Source of the DNA: an uncultured Gemmatimonadota bacterium
Lineage (GTDB): Bacteria > Latescibacterota > UBA2968 > UBA8231
DNA: 64,000 nucleotides
Reading direction: 5' to 3'
NCBI GenBank assembly: GCA_903893785.1
Contig: CAITNQ010000307.1
Coordinates: 48,323-112,322 of the forward strand
Shown in pieces: positions 16,781-27,280 of this stretch. The notes under the pieces were generated by a model that was given only the letters and a program-made list of their open reading frames with translations, was not told the origin of the DNA and ran no database searches. Both the position numbers and the translations under genes were made by a program. The first letter of the stretch is position 1; each line of letters opens with the position of its first letter.

Positions 16781-17773
16781 ATGGATCTGACGACCACCTA
16801 CATGGGCTTGAAACTGCGGAATCCGCTCGTGGTTGGGGCCTGTCCGCTGTCGCGTGACGCCGCCAAGGTCAAGGAGCTCGAGGATGCCGGCGCGGCGGCT
16901 GTGGTGATGTTCTCGCTGTTCGAGGAGGAGATTCGTCACGAGTCCCTCGAACTGGATCACTACCTCAACTACGGCACGAACAGCTTCTCCGAGGCGCTCG
17001 ATTACTTCCCCGAGCACGAAAGCTACGCCGTCGGGCCGGGCAAGTACCTGGAGCAGATCCGCAAGCTCAAGGACAGCGTCGACATCCCTGTCATCGCCAG
17101 CCTGAACGGCACGACCATGGGCGGTTGGGTCGAGTACGGGCAGCAGGTGGAGCAGGCCGGGGCCGACGCGATCGAGTTGAACGTGTACCGGCTGTCGACC
17201 GAGTGCGGCGTCAGCGGCAGCGAAATCGAGCAGCTCCACATCGACATCCTGACCGAGGTGAAGAAACACGTCAAGGTGCCGGTGGCGATGAAGCTGAGCC
17301 CGTTCTTCAGCTCGGTAGCCCACATGGCCACCCAGCTTTCCGGCGCCGGCGCCGACGCGCTGGTGCTGTTCAACCGCTTCTACCAGCCCGACATTGACCT
17401 GGACAAGCTGGAGGTGTTCCCCAACGTCCTGCTCAGCACGCCGCAGGCGTTGCGTCTGCCCCTCCGCTGGATTGCCATTCTGCACGGTCAGGTCAAGGCG
17501 GATCTGGCGGCCAGCGGCGGCATTCACAGCCACCAGGATGTCCTCAAGATGCTTCTCGCCGGGGCCCAGGTCGCTACGATGGCTTCGGCGCTGCTGCAGC
17601 GGGGCGCCGGCCACGTCCGCGGCGTGCTGGCCGGCATGGAAGCCTGGTTAACCGAGCACGAGTACGAGTCCGTGGCCCAGATGCGGGGTAGCATGAGCCA
17701 CCGCAGCTACGCCAACCCGGGTGCCTTCGAACGCGCCAACTACATCAAGGCCCTGGCGACCTTCGGCACCTGA
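16781..17773 (+). CDS. Dihydroorotate dehydrogenase-like FMN protein
   Basis: A 330-residue TIM-barrel flavoprotein of the DHOD family, starting MDLTTTYMGLKLRNPLVVGA. It has NGTTMGGW, 'IELNVY' and a phosphate-binding end 'LAASGGIHSHQDVLKMLLAG'. The catalytic-loop cysteine or serine of true PyrD is not evident: the loop region reads YRLSTECGVSG. The gene follows nifJ by 17 bases with GCGAGGAGAAG before its ATG and ends the operon. Similar DHOD-like genes occur next to nifJ in other bacteria, and their reaction is not settled. A pyrimidine role is not supported by the context. Confidence 0.8.
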   Translation: MDLTTTYMGLKLRNPLVVGACPLSRDAAKVKELEDAGAAAVVMFSLFEEEIRHESLELDHYLNYGTNSFSEALDYFPEHESYAVGPGKYLEQIRKLKDSVDIPVIASLNGTTMGGWVEYGQQVEQAGADAIELNVYRLSTECGVSGSEIEQLHIDILTEVKKHVKVPVAMKLSPFFSSVAHMATQLSGAGADALVLFNRFYQPDIDLDKLEVFPNVLLSTPQALRLPLRWIAILHGQVKADLAASGGIHSHQDVLKMLLAGAQVATMASALLQRGAGHVRGVLAGMEAWLTEHEYESVAQMRGSMSHRSYANPGAFERANYIKALATFGT

Positions 17774-17825
17774 GCCGCAGCGGGTCTGATGCCGCCGTGC
17801 GAGCGGCGGCGCTGACGAAGGAGAG

Positions 17826-17857
17826 GGGGGCGCACCCAACCGGGTGCGTCCCCTTTT
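17826..17857 (+). terminator. Intrinsic terminator of the uspA-nifJ operon
   Basis: GGGGGCGCACCC (17826-17837), a four-base loop AACC, and GGGTGCGTCCCC (17842-17853) form a 12-bp stem with one G-T pair, followed by TTTT. It sits between this operon and the convergent TonB-dependent receptor gene. Confidence 0.85.
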
Positions 17858-17896
17858 CCAGTGGGCGGCCAGGGCGCGCCCCAGGATGGCGGGCCG

Positions 17897-20242
17897 TCAG
17901 TACTCGCTGGCCCAGACCGCGTACAGGGAGCGCCCAGGTGCCGTCAGGTCGAAGCCCCGAGAGGTGGCCAGGTGGTCGTGGTACCGGGCGTCCAAGGCGT
18001 TGCGCACGCCCAGGGTGAGGCGTTGGCTGTGGCCGGCCCACCGCCACCCGCCATGGCCCATGGACAGATCCAGCGCGTGGTGACCTGCGGTCGCGGCCTC
18101 GCCGGGAGCAACGTGGTCCTGGCGCCCAGCCAGCTCCAACCCGGCGCGTCCCCACCAGGCGGCGGCGCGGCCGACCTGCAGCGAGGCATGGCCTGCCAAA
18201 GGCGCGATGCCCGGCAAATCCTGGTCCTTCCCTGTATCACGGCCGCGCACATAGGATACATCCCCGCTCAGCAGCAGGTTGCGGGCCGGGGCCCAGTCGA
18301 GTTGGGCCTCACCCCCGCGCAGCAGGGCCGTGCCCGCATTGGCCTTGCGCAGGGCAGGCCGCCCGTCCAGCGTGTCCGGCTTTTCGATCACCATATCGGT
18401 GATCCGGTTGCGGAACAGCTGGGCCTTGGCGAGCCACCGACCCCGGGTAAGGCTAGTGCCCAGCTCGGCGTACCGGCCGCGCTCGCTGTTCAGCCTGGGG
18501 TCGCCGATGCGCACCAGGTTGCCCAGGTCAACGTACAGGAACCGCTCCTCCAGGCCCGGCGAGCGGAACGAGCTTGCCAGATTGGCGTACACCTGCACAC
18601 CGGGCCGCAGCGTGCGGGTCAAGCGTGATTGGGCGCACCACGAAAGGTCGCGGTCGTGCTCGGCGGGCCACAGCACCTTCGTGGTAACGGGTTCGTAGGT
18701 CAGGTACGTGAGGTGGCTGTTGACGTTGATCACGTCCAGGCGGGCCCCGCCGGTCCATGTCCAGCCCGGACTCAGGGCCACCTCGTCCTCGGCATACACG
18801 CCGATCGGTCGGAAGGTGCTGTTGGGCAGGGAACGATCAACGACCACGGTCTGCGTCGCTCGCGTAACGGTGCCGTCCGCGGCCAGGAACTGCGTCGTCG
18901 TGAGCTTGGTGCGACGTGAGCTCAGCTGCTTCTCCCAGGCATCCAGTCCCAAGGCCAGTCGGTGGGCGCCCAGGCCCACGTTGTTGTGCCAGCGCAGGCC
19001 GCGCGTGTCGTGATCCGCGGTCGGGGTCTGCACAACGCTGACGCGGCGCTGCGGTAGTGTCGCGGTCGCCGGCAGGTCCTTGGGCAGTGGCAGCAACTCG
19101 GCCCGGCGGTCAATGGCCTGCGTGAACAGGCGCACCTCCGAAGCCTGCCAGGTCGCGCCCGGTCGGGTCCAGCGCCAGGTGGCCTCGGCCAGCCGGCGCG
19201 GTGTCGACGGGTAACGCACGGAGGCGCCTACCGGGTACACCGAACCCCCGCCCGGGATGCCCACATTGCGGGCCTGGAAGCTCTGGTAGCGAAGCTCCAG
19301 CACGTGGTCCGGCGCCAGGCGGCAGCCCAGATCCACATGAGTTTGGTAGTCGCGGAACTGGCTGTTGGCCACGGTGTGCCCTGCCGACGTGTACGACCCA
19401 TAGTCACGGTACGACTGCGACAGCAGCAGGTACACCCGCGGGCCGTCCCACCCGGCGCGAGCGTAACCGCTCCATCCGTTGGCGACCGACTCATAGCTGC
19501 CCGAGAAGGCCGCCGACACCTGTGGCCGCAAGGCGAAGTGGCCCCGCCGCGGAATGACGTTCACCACCCCGCCGGTAGACCCGGTCCCGTACAGCACTGA
19601 CACCGGGCCCTTCAGCACCTCGATCTGCTCGACATCGGCCAGCACTACTGTGCCGAATTGCGCCGCGACCTCATTGGTCGTCGAGATGCGGTTGCCGTTG
19701 ACCAGCATGACCACGTGGTCGCGATCCAGACCGCGGATCTGCACCCGGGACGACCATGGCATGTCCGTGCCCATGGCCACACCGGGAACCGCGGCCACGG
19801 CGGCGCTCAGGCTGACCGGAATCCGCTGCTCCAGGTCCGCCGGGCCAACGGTGGCGGCCGAGCCGGCCAGGTCGGCCAGGCGCGACGGCCGACCGCGAGC
19901 CGTGACCACCATGCCGGACACGGGCAGGGGTTGGACATGCAGCACCAGGTCCAGCACCGCCACGCTGTCGCTGCGGACGGCCACCGACTGTTCCACCGAC
20001 GCGTAACCCAGCAGGGAGGCGGCCACCCGGCACACGCCGTGCGGGAGCCCGGTGAGAAGGTACTGCCCCCGGTCATCGGTGTACGTGACCAGCGAGGTGC
20101 CCGTTACCGTGATGCAGGCGCCGGCCAAGGGCGCGGCGGTGTCAGCGCTGCGCAACTGGCCCCGTAGGGTGGCGTGGTCGGCGCGGGCAGGTGAAACCAG
20201 CACAGCAACTAGAACGGTAACAGCGGCCAAACGACGCAGCAT
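17897..20242 (-). CDS. TonB-dependent outer-membrane receptor
   Basis: A 781-residue receptor. A signal peptide (1-21) is followed by a carboxypeptidase-regulatory-like domain (about 24-105), a plug (about 110-235; VQIRGLDRDHVVMLVNGNRI, EVLKGPVSVLYGTG, GGVVNVI) and a 22-strand barrel ending in ...VWASEY. The plug resembles vitamin B12, heme and metal receptors more than SusC-like sugar porins, but the ligand cannot be read from sequence. GGAGGATCC precedes the ATG. It is the last of nine co-directional genes that start with rex and the hydrogenase, 62 bases after the symporter gene. A role in supplying iron or another cofactor for hydrogenase function is a guess from context. Confidence 0.88.
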   Translation of the reverse strand: MLRRLAAVTVLVAVLVSPARADHATLRGQLRSADTAAPLAGACITVTGTSLVTYTDDRGQYLLTGLPHGVCRVAASLLGYASVEQSVAVRSDSVAVLDLVLHVQPLPVSGMVVTARGRPSRLADLAGSAATVGPADLEQRIPVSLSAAVAAVPGVAMGTDMPWSSRVQIRGLDRDHVVMLVNGNRISTTNEVAAQFGTVVLADVEQIEVLKGPVSVLYGTGSTGGVVNVIPRRGHFALRPQVSAAFSGSYESVANGWSGYARAGWDGPRVYLLLSQSYRDYGSYTSAGHTVANSQFRDYQTHVDLGCRLAPDHVLELRYQSFQARNVGIPGGGSVYPVGASVRYPSTPRRLAEATWRWTRPGATWQASEVRLFTQAIDRRAELLPLPKDLPATATLPQRRVSVVQTPTADHDTRGLRWHNNVGLGAHRLALGLDAWEKQLSSRRTKLTTTQFLAADGTVTRATQTVVVDRSLPNSTFRPIGVYAEDEVALSPGWTWTGGARLDVINVNSHLTYLTYEPVTTKVLWPAEHDRDLSWCAQSRLTRTLRPGVQVYANLASSFRSPGLEERFLYVDLGNLVRIGDPRLNSERGRYAELGTSLTRGRWLAKAQLFRNRITDMVIEKPDTLDGRPALRKANAGTALLRGGEAQLDWAPARNLLLSGDVSYVRGRDTGKDQDLPGIAPLAGHASLQVGRAAAWWGRAGLELAGRQDHVAPGEAATAGHHALDLSMGHGGWRWAGHSQRLTLGVRNALDARYHDHLATSRGFDLTAPGRSLYAVWASEY

Positions 20243-20304
20243 GGGGCAGGGATCCTCCGGAGTGATGGCGATCGCCGGCTACCTGCCGGCAGCAGGGCAA
20301 CCGC

Positions 20305-21804
20305 TCAGGCTCGTCGCCGGCCCACCCAAGTCCAGGCCAATTGGGCGGGCGTCGGCGGTCCGGTCCAGCGGTTCTCGATCAGGCTGAGCACATAGCAGGG
20401 TACCCAGGTCACGGCCAGGTTCAGCACCGCGTAGTAGTGCAGCGCCAGGTGATCGGCAGCCAGGCTCAACCAGGCGCTGGCCGCGGTGCCGATCAGCCCA
20501 CCGACCAGCACGCCGCGGGAATTGGCCCGGTGGCTGAACATCGCCAGGGCAAACAGCCCCAAGAGGGGGCTGCCCAGGCCATTGATTACCCGGTTGGCGA
20601 CTTCGAAGATGCTCCCCAGGTGACCTATCTGCAGCGCTCCTGCCGTGGCGGCGGCGCCGATCACCAGGCTCGCCCAGCGTCCCTGCCGGACCACCAGCGG
20701 CCCGGCAGGCGGCGCTGATTCGCGGCGGAAGTCAATCAGGTAAGCCGCCGCGCAGGAGTTGATCCCCGCGTCCAGGCTGGACATGGTGGCGGCAAAGAGA
20801 CCCGCGACGATCAGGCCGGTCAGGCCCGCCGGGAGCGAGCGGACGAAGGCGGCGAAACCCGCCATGGCGCGCGCCCCCCCGGTAAGCGCCAGGCCGCTCC
20901 GGGTCACGTGGGCGTGGATGGCGTATCCAAGCAGTGCCAGGGACACCAACGCGACCAGCATGGCCACATAGCTGGCGTGGAAGCCGCGCTGCGCGTCGGC
21001 CAGCGTGCGGGCGCTGAAGTACCGCTGGACAATTACCTGGTCGCAGCCGTAACGGGCCAGGAAGGCGACAAAGGTGCCCAGCAGGGCGCTCCACAGGGAG
21101 ATGCGGACCTGCGGATCCAGCGACAGGATGGCCGGGTCAAAGGGGTAGAAGGGCCGCGTCAAGCCGGCGGCAGCGCCCTGTTCCACCAGACCCCACAGAC
21201 CGCCGTCGGCGCGCTGCCCGGCGACCGCCAGCGCCAGCACCAGGCCGCCGACGATGACGACGAACTGCATCACCCCGGTCCACATTACGGCCCGCATGCC
21301 GCCGGCCAGGGTATAGACGGTCGTGGCCACCCCTGCCACCAGGACCAGCGTTGTCGTGTCCATGCCGGTCACCAGGCCCAGGACGCGGCAGGGAACGTAC
21401 ACCAGCGTGGCCATCCACAGCAATCGCCACAGGATGAACAGGCCGCTGGCCAGGCGCCTTACCCGGCGATCAAAGCGCCGCTCCAGGTATTCATAGGCAG
21501 AGCACAGAGCCATGCCGTGGAAGAAGGGCATCACCACACGAGTCACCGGCGGTGCCACCAGGACAAAGGCTGGCAGGGCCAGAGCCACATACAGGCCGTG
21601 CTCGAAAACCTCGCCGGAAAAGGCCGTGTAGTTGATGGCGCTGAACGCCGTCACCATAATGGACAGGCCCACGGGCAGCCAGCGCATCGACCGACCGGCC
21701 AGGAAGAACTCCTCGGCGTTCCGCTGGCGCCGCGCGGTCGCCGCCCCCACGGCCAGGCTCAGCGCCAGGTACCCGACAAAGACGGCCAGGTCGGCGGGGC
21801 GCAC
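20305..21804 (-). CDS. Sodium:solute symporter (SSS family)
   Basis: A 499-residue inner-membrane protein with about 13 hydrophobic helices. It has the SSS features FFLAGRSMRWLPVGLSIMVT near the N-terminus, SAINYTAF, an AGGMRAVMWTGVMQ segment and 'AATMSSLDAGINS', the conserved sodium-site region. It begins with GTG 11 bases after the receiver-kinase hybrid and is followed by the TonB-dependent receptor. The pairing suggests that one compound crosses the outer membrane through the receptor and the inner membrane through this symporter. The substrate could be a sugar, sialic acid, an amino acid or a carboxylate. Confidence 0.85.
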   Translation of the reverse strand: MRPADLAVFVGYLALSLAVGAATARRQRNAEEFFLAGRSMRWLPVGLSIMVTAFSAINYTAFSGEVFEHGLYVALALPAFVLVAPPVTRVVMPFFHGMALCSAYEYLERRFDRRVRRLASGLFILWRLLWMATLVYVPCRVLGLVTGMDTTTLVLVAGVATTVYTLAGGMRAVMWTGVMQFVVIVGGLVLALAVAGQRADGGLWGLVEQGAAAGLTRPFYPFDPAILSLDPQVRISLWSALLGTFVAFLARYGCDQVIVQRYFSARTLADAQRGFHASYVAMLVALVSLALLGYAIHAHVTRSGLALTGGARAMAGFAAFVRSLPAGLTGLIVAGLFAATMSSLDAGINSCAAAYLIDFRRESAPPAGPLVVRQGRWASLVIGAAATAGALQIGHLGSIFEVANRVINGLGSPLLGLFALAMFSHRANSRGVLVGGLIGTAASAWLSLAADHLALHYYAVLNLAVTWVPCYVLSLIENRWTGPPTPAQLAWTWVGRRRA

Positions 21805-21815
21805 CGGCGGCCGAC

Positions 21816-22970
21816 CTAAGCCGCGGTGCCGGGAACGGCGGTATTCTGCCGCTGCAGCACTACGGTGAACGTCGTTCCCACGTCTGGCGTGCTCTCGACC
21901 GTCACATCGCCGTGGTACAGGGCCACCAGTTTCTTGACGATCGACAGGCCCAGCCCACTGCCGAGGATGGCCACGGTCTTCTCGTTCTTGATGCGAACGA
22001 ACTCGCCGAACAGCCGCTGCACGTCTTCGGGCGCCATGCCGATCCCGGTGTCGGCGACGGTGATCTCGGCCTGGGGGCCCCGGTCGCGCAGCGTCAACCG
22101 CACCTGACCGCCGGCGCGGTTGTACTTCACGGCATTGGAGAGCAGATTGTTCAGGATGATCTCCAGTTCGCCCCGGTCCGCGGTCATCATCAGGCTGGCC
22201 GGGGCGTCGCAGCTAAAGGTGATGCGCCGCGGCTCGGCCTCCGGGGTGGCCGTCTCGACCGCGGTGGCTGCCACCCGGCACAAATCGACCTCGGTGAGGG
22301 CCCGCTGCTTGTTGCCCGACTCGATCCGCGTCAGGTCAAGCAGGTCCATGATCAGCTTGCGCATGCCGTCCAGGCGGATCAGTGAACGCTCCACGACCTG
22401 GTCATAGGGGGGCAGTTCCGGGCCCAACGAGCGCTTCTGCAGCAGCCGCAGGTACCCCTCCACAGCCGCCAGGGGCGCCTTCAGTTCGTGGCCCAATACG
22501 CGGATGAACTCGAAACGAATCTGCCGCCGCTCCTCGGCCAGGCGGATGGCCTGCCGGTGCACCAGCAGGTGTCGCGCGGCCTTGTGGACCGCCACCCGCA
22601 ACTCGTCGGGCGTGAATGGCTTGACCAGGAAGTCGAAGGCGCCGCGTTTGGTGGCCGTGATGACGGTCTGCAGCGACCCGTAGGCCGACACCATGATGGT
22701 CAACACCTCCACGCCGCGATTGGCCAGCTCCTCCTGGACCTCCAACCCGGTCAGGCCGGGCAGCTTGTAGTCCAGCAGCAGGATATCGGGCGGCCCGGCC
22801 GCCATCGCGGCCAGGCCGTCTTCGCCGCTGGCGGCCAGCGTCACGGCAAAGGACACGCGCAGCTGCAGATCCGGGAACTCGGCGGTCATGTGCCGCAGGG
22901 TCCGCTCGGTGCCCTTGCGCATGCCTGGCTCGTCGTCCACCACCAGCACGCGCAGCGTATCGGTTGTCAT
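21816..22970 (-). CDS. Receiver-histidine kinase hybrid
   Basis: The 384-residue cytoplasmic protein has a receiver domain first (phospho-acceptor Asp67 in LLLDYKLPG, Lys in FLVKPFTP), then a HisKA domain with His161 in RVLGHELKAP and a HATPase domain with NNLLSNAVKYN, DTGIGM and GSGLGLSI. There is no transmembrane or sensory domain, so its input is phosphate from another kinase. The preceding gene pair (hydrogenase-like sensor kinase and CheY-type regulator) is 25 bases upstream. A phosphorelay from that sensor through this hybrid to a distant output is a reasonable inference. No DNA-binding output is encoded in the cluster. Confidence 0.88.
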   Translation of the reverse strand: MTTDTLRVLVVDDEPGMRKGTERTLRHMTAEFPDLQLRVSFAVTLAASGEDGLAAMAAGPPDILLLDYKLPGLTGLEVQEELANRGVEVLTIMVSAYGSLQTVITATKRGAFDFLVKPFTPDELRVAVHKAARHLLVHRQAIRLAEERRQIRFEFIRVLGHELKAPLAAVEGYLRLLQKRSLGPELPPYDQVVERSLIRLDGMRKLIMDLLDLTRIESGNKQRALTEVDLCRVAATAVETATPEAEPRRITFSCDAPASLMMTADRGELEIILNNLLSNAVKYNRAGGQVRLTLRDRGPQAEITVADTGIGMAPEDVQRLFGEFVRIKNEKTVAILGSGLGLSIVKKLVALYHGDVTVESTPDVGTTFTVVLQRQNTAVPGTAA

Positions 22971-22995
22971 CGCTGCAGCCTGTCAGTCACCCGGG

Positions 22996-23387
22996 TCACG
23001 ACAGCAGGCGCTCGATCTCGGCCTGCAGCGTCTCAAAACGGACCGGCTTGTCCAGCAGGGCATCCGCCTTGATCCAGGAGCGCTCCTCGGCTGTGGTGGC
23101 ATCGAAGTCAATGCCGGTCTCGCTGGCCACCGCCGTGAGCAGGATGACCGGCATGGTCGGAAACTGTCTCTTAAGGTAGTGGCACAGGGCGAAACCCGAG
23201 TCGTGCTCTTCCATCATCAGGTCCACCACGGCGATGTCGGCCGAAGCAGTGGCGAGGGTCTCGCGGGCACTCTTGTCGCCGTGAGCGGTAAGGGTGGCGT
23301 AGCCAACGGCCTCCAGTTGCACTTTGAGCTCGAATACCAAGTCGACATCGTCGTCGACCAGCATGACCGTGCGTTTGCCTGTGGCGC

Positions 23388-23391
<4 letters not shown>
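22996..23391 (-). CDS. CheY-like single-domain response regulator
   Basis: A 131-residue receiver with the acidic pair VDDD (12-15), Asp57 in AVVDLMM, Thr in LLTAVAS and Lys in LLDKPV. There is no output domain. The ATG overlaps the stop of the upstream sensor kinase as ATGA, so the two are translationally coupled and probably a cognate pair. A 12-residue insert around 'GIDFDATTAEERSW' between the fourth and fifth strands is longer than in CheY. Confidence 0.9.
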
Positions 23392-25430
<2,039 letters not shown>

Positions 25431-25546
25431 CGGGTGGCCACCGCCGCCGCCGCCTGGCCCGCAGGCGCGCGGGGCAGGCGGGTCACGGTGAGCGGACCGT
25501 TACGGTTCACCCACCGTGATCGGCAGGATGGACGACGCGGTTGAAC

Positions 25547-27268
25547 CTACAGCAGGACGTCCCGGTGGGTGTAGTGGGTATGCAGCAGATGGTGGCTGCG
25601 CTCACCCAAAGGCTCGCCCAGGTATTCGGCATACAGACGCTGTACCATGGGGTTCTTGTGCGAGACCCGCACGGACTCGTCGCCATCGATGCGGTACAGC
25701 CCCAGCATGCGGGCCCGGATGTTGTCGCGCGACGCACCCAGGGGTTGGCCGCCGCCACCGATGCAGCCGCCCGGACAGGTCATCACCTCGATGAAGTGAA
25801 GGTCGCTGCGCCCGGCGCGGATGGCTTCGATGAGCTTGCGGGCGTTGCCCAGACCGTTCACCACCGCGACGCCCACCTCAAGGCCACCCACGTTGAGCCG
25901 GGCCTCTTTGACGCCCTCCAGGCCGCGTACGGCTTTCACCTCAAGTTCAGCCAGTTCCTCGCCGGTGAGCATGTGGTACGCCGTGCGCACCGCGGCTTCC
26001 ATCACACCGCCGGAGGCGCCGAAGATCTTGCCGGCCGTGGTCCGCTCGCCAAAGGGGTCGTCGGCCACCTCGGGCTCAAAACCACCCAGGTCCAGGCCGC
26101 GCATGCGGATGATCCGCGCCAGTTCCCGCGTGGTCAGCACCGCGTCGACATCAGGTATGCCGTGGGTCCCCATCTCGGGACGCTGGGCTTCGAACTTCTT
26201 GGCGATGCACGGCATCACCGAAACCAGGAACACTGATTTGGGGTCCAGGCCCTGGCGTTCGGCGTACATGTGCTTGACCAGTGCACCCATCATCTGCTGT
26301 GGGCTCTTGCAGGTCGACAGGTGCGGCAGCATGTCGGGGTAGAAGTGCTCGACGAACTTGATCCACCCGGGCGAGCAACTGGTCATCATTGGCAACACGC
26401 CGCCGTTCTTGACCCGGTGCACCAGCTCGGAGGCCTCTTCCATGATGGTCAGGTCGGCCGAGAACGAGGTGTCGAATACCCGGTCAAAGCCCAGGCGCCG
26501 GAATGCGGCCACCATCTTGCCGGCAACGTCGATGCCGGGTTTGAGGCCGAACTCCTCACCCAGCGACACCGAGATCGCGGGCGCGTGCTGCACGACCACA
26601 TGCAGCTTGGGGTTACTCAGGGCGTCGAGCACCTGCTTGATGTGGCTCTGTTCGCGCAGGGCCCCGGTCGGGCAGACGACGACGCACTGACCGCAGTTGA
26701 TGCACGATGACACGTTGAGGCCGCCGTCAAAGGCAGTGCCGATCTTGGTGTGGCTGCCGCGGCCGATGAAGTCGATGGCCGATACGCTTTGGACCTCCTC
26801 GCACACACGGACGCACTTGCCGCACAGGATGCACTTCTCCGGGTCGCGGACCAGCGAGGGGCTGGAGACATCCAGGTCGTGCAGCGACCGGCCGCCCGTG
26901 TAGCGCCGCTCGCGCACCCCCAGGTTCTCCGACAGGTCCTGCAACTGGCAGGAACCGTTGCGGACGCAGTACAGACAGTCGTCGGGATGATTGGCCAGCA
27001 GCAACTCGACGATCGTCTTGCGGGCCCGGATGGCGCGCGGCGAATGCGTCTGGATCTTCATGCCGTTGGCGACCGGGTAGGCGCAACTGGGGACCAGGCT
27101 GCGCATCCCCTCCACCTCGACGACGCACATCCGGCAGGCGCCGCTGGGGAACAGGTCGCTCATATGGCACAGCGTGGGTACCGAAATGCCGTGCCGGCGC
27201 AGGGCAGACAGCACCGTCTCACCCTCGTTGGCTTCGAGCACGCGGTTGTTGGCTTCGATGGTTACCAT
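25547..27268 (-). CDS. hydA: [FeFe]-hydrogenase catalytic subunit
   Basis: The 573-residue subunit holds, in order, a [2Fe-2S] domain (Cys34, 45, 48, 62), a His-Cys3 [4Fe-4S] motif (His94, Cys98, 101, 107), two [4Fe-4S] motifs (Cys146-156 and Cys189-199), the H-cluster domain and a small-subunit-like C-terminus. H-cluster motifs are TSCSPGW (297-302), MPCIAKKFE (Cys354) and EVMTCPGGCIGGGG (Cys498, Cys502). Cys298 fills the proton-transfer position, but the next residue, normally a cluster ligand, is Ser299. It is the HndD/HydA type that works with HydB and HydC on NAD(P) and often bifurcates electrons with ferredoxin. The maturases HydE, HydF and HydG are not in the window. Confidence 0.95.
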   Translation of the reverse strand: MVTIEANNRVLEANEGETVLSALRRHGISVPTLCHMSDLFPSGACRMCVVEVEGMRSLVPSCAYPVANGMKIQTHSPRAIRARKTIVELLLANHPDDCLYCVRNGSCQLQDLSENLGVRERRYTGGRSLHDLDVSSPSLVRDPEKCILCGKCVRVCEEVQSVSAIDFIGRGSHTKIGTAFDGGLNVSSCINCGQCVVVCPTGALREQSHIKQVLDALSNPKLHVVVQHAPAISVSLGEEFGLKPGIDVAGKMVAAFRRLGFDRVFDTSFSADLTIMEEASELVHRVKNGGVLPMMTSCSPGWIKFVEHFYPDMLPHLSTCKSPQQMMGALVKHMYAERQGLDPKSVFLVSVMPCIAKKFEAQRPEMGTHGIPDVDAVLTTRELARIIRMRGLDLGGFEPEVADDPFGERTTAGKIFGASGGVMEAAVRTAYHMLTGEELAELEVKAVRGLEGVKEARLNVGGLEVGVAVVNGLGNARKLIEAIRAGRSDLHFIEVMTCPGGCIGGGGQPLGASRDNIRARMLGLYRIDGDESVRVSHKNPMVQRLYAEYLGEPLGERSHHLLHTHYTHRDVLL

Positions 27269-27280
27269 GACGCGACCTCT

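Noticed and set aside
16781..17773. Calling the DHOD-like gene pyrD
   Set aside because: The catalytic loop does not show the usual Cys or Ser base and there are no pyrimidine genes nearby.
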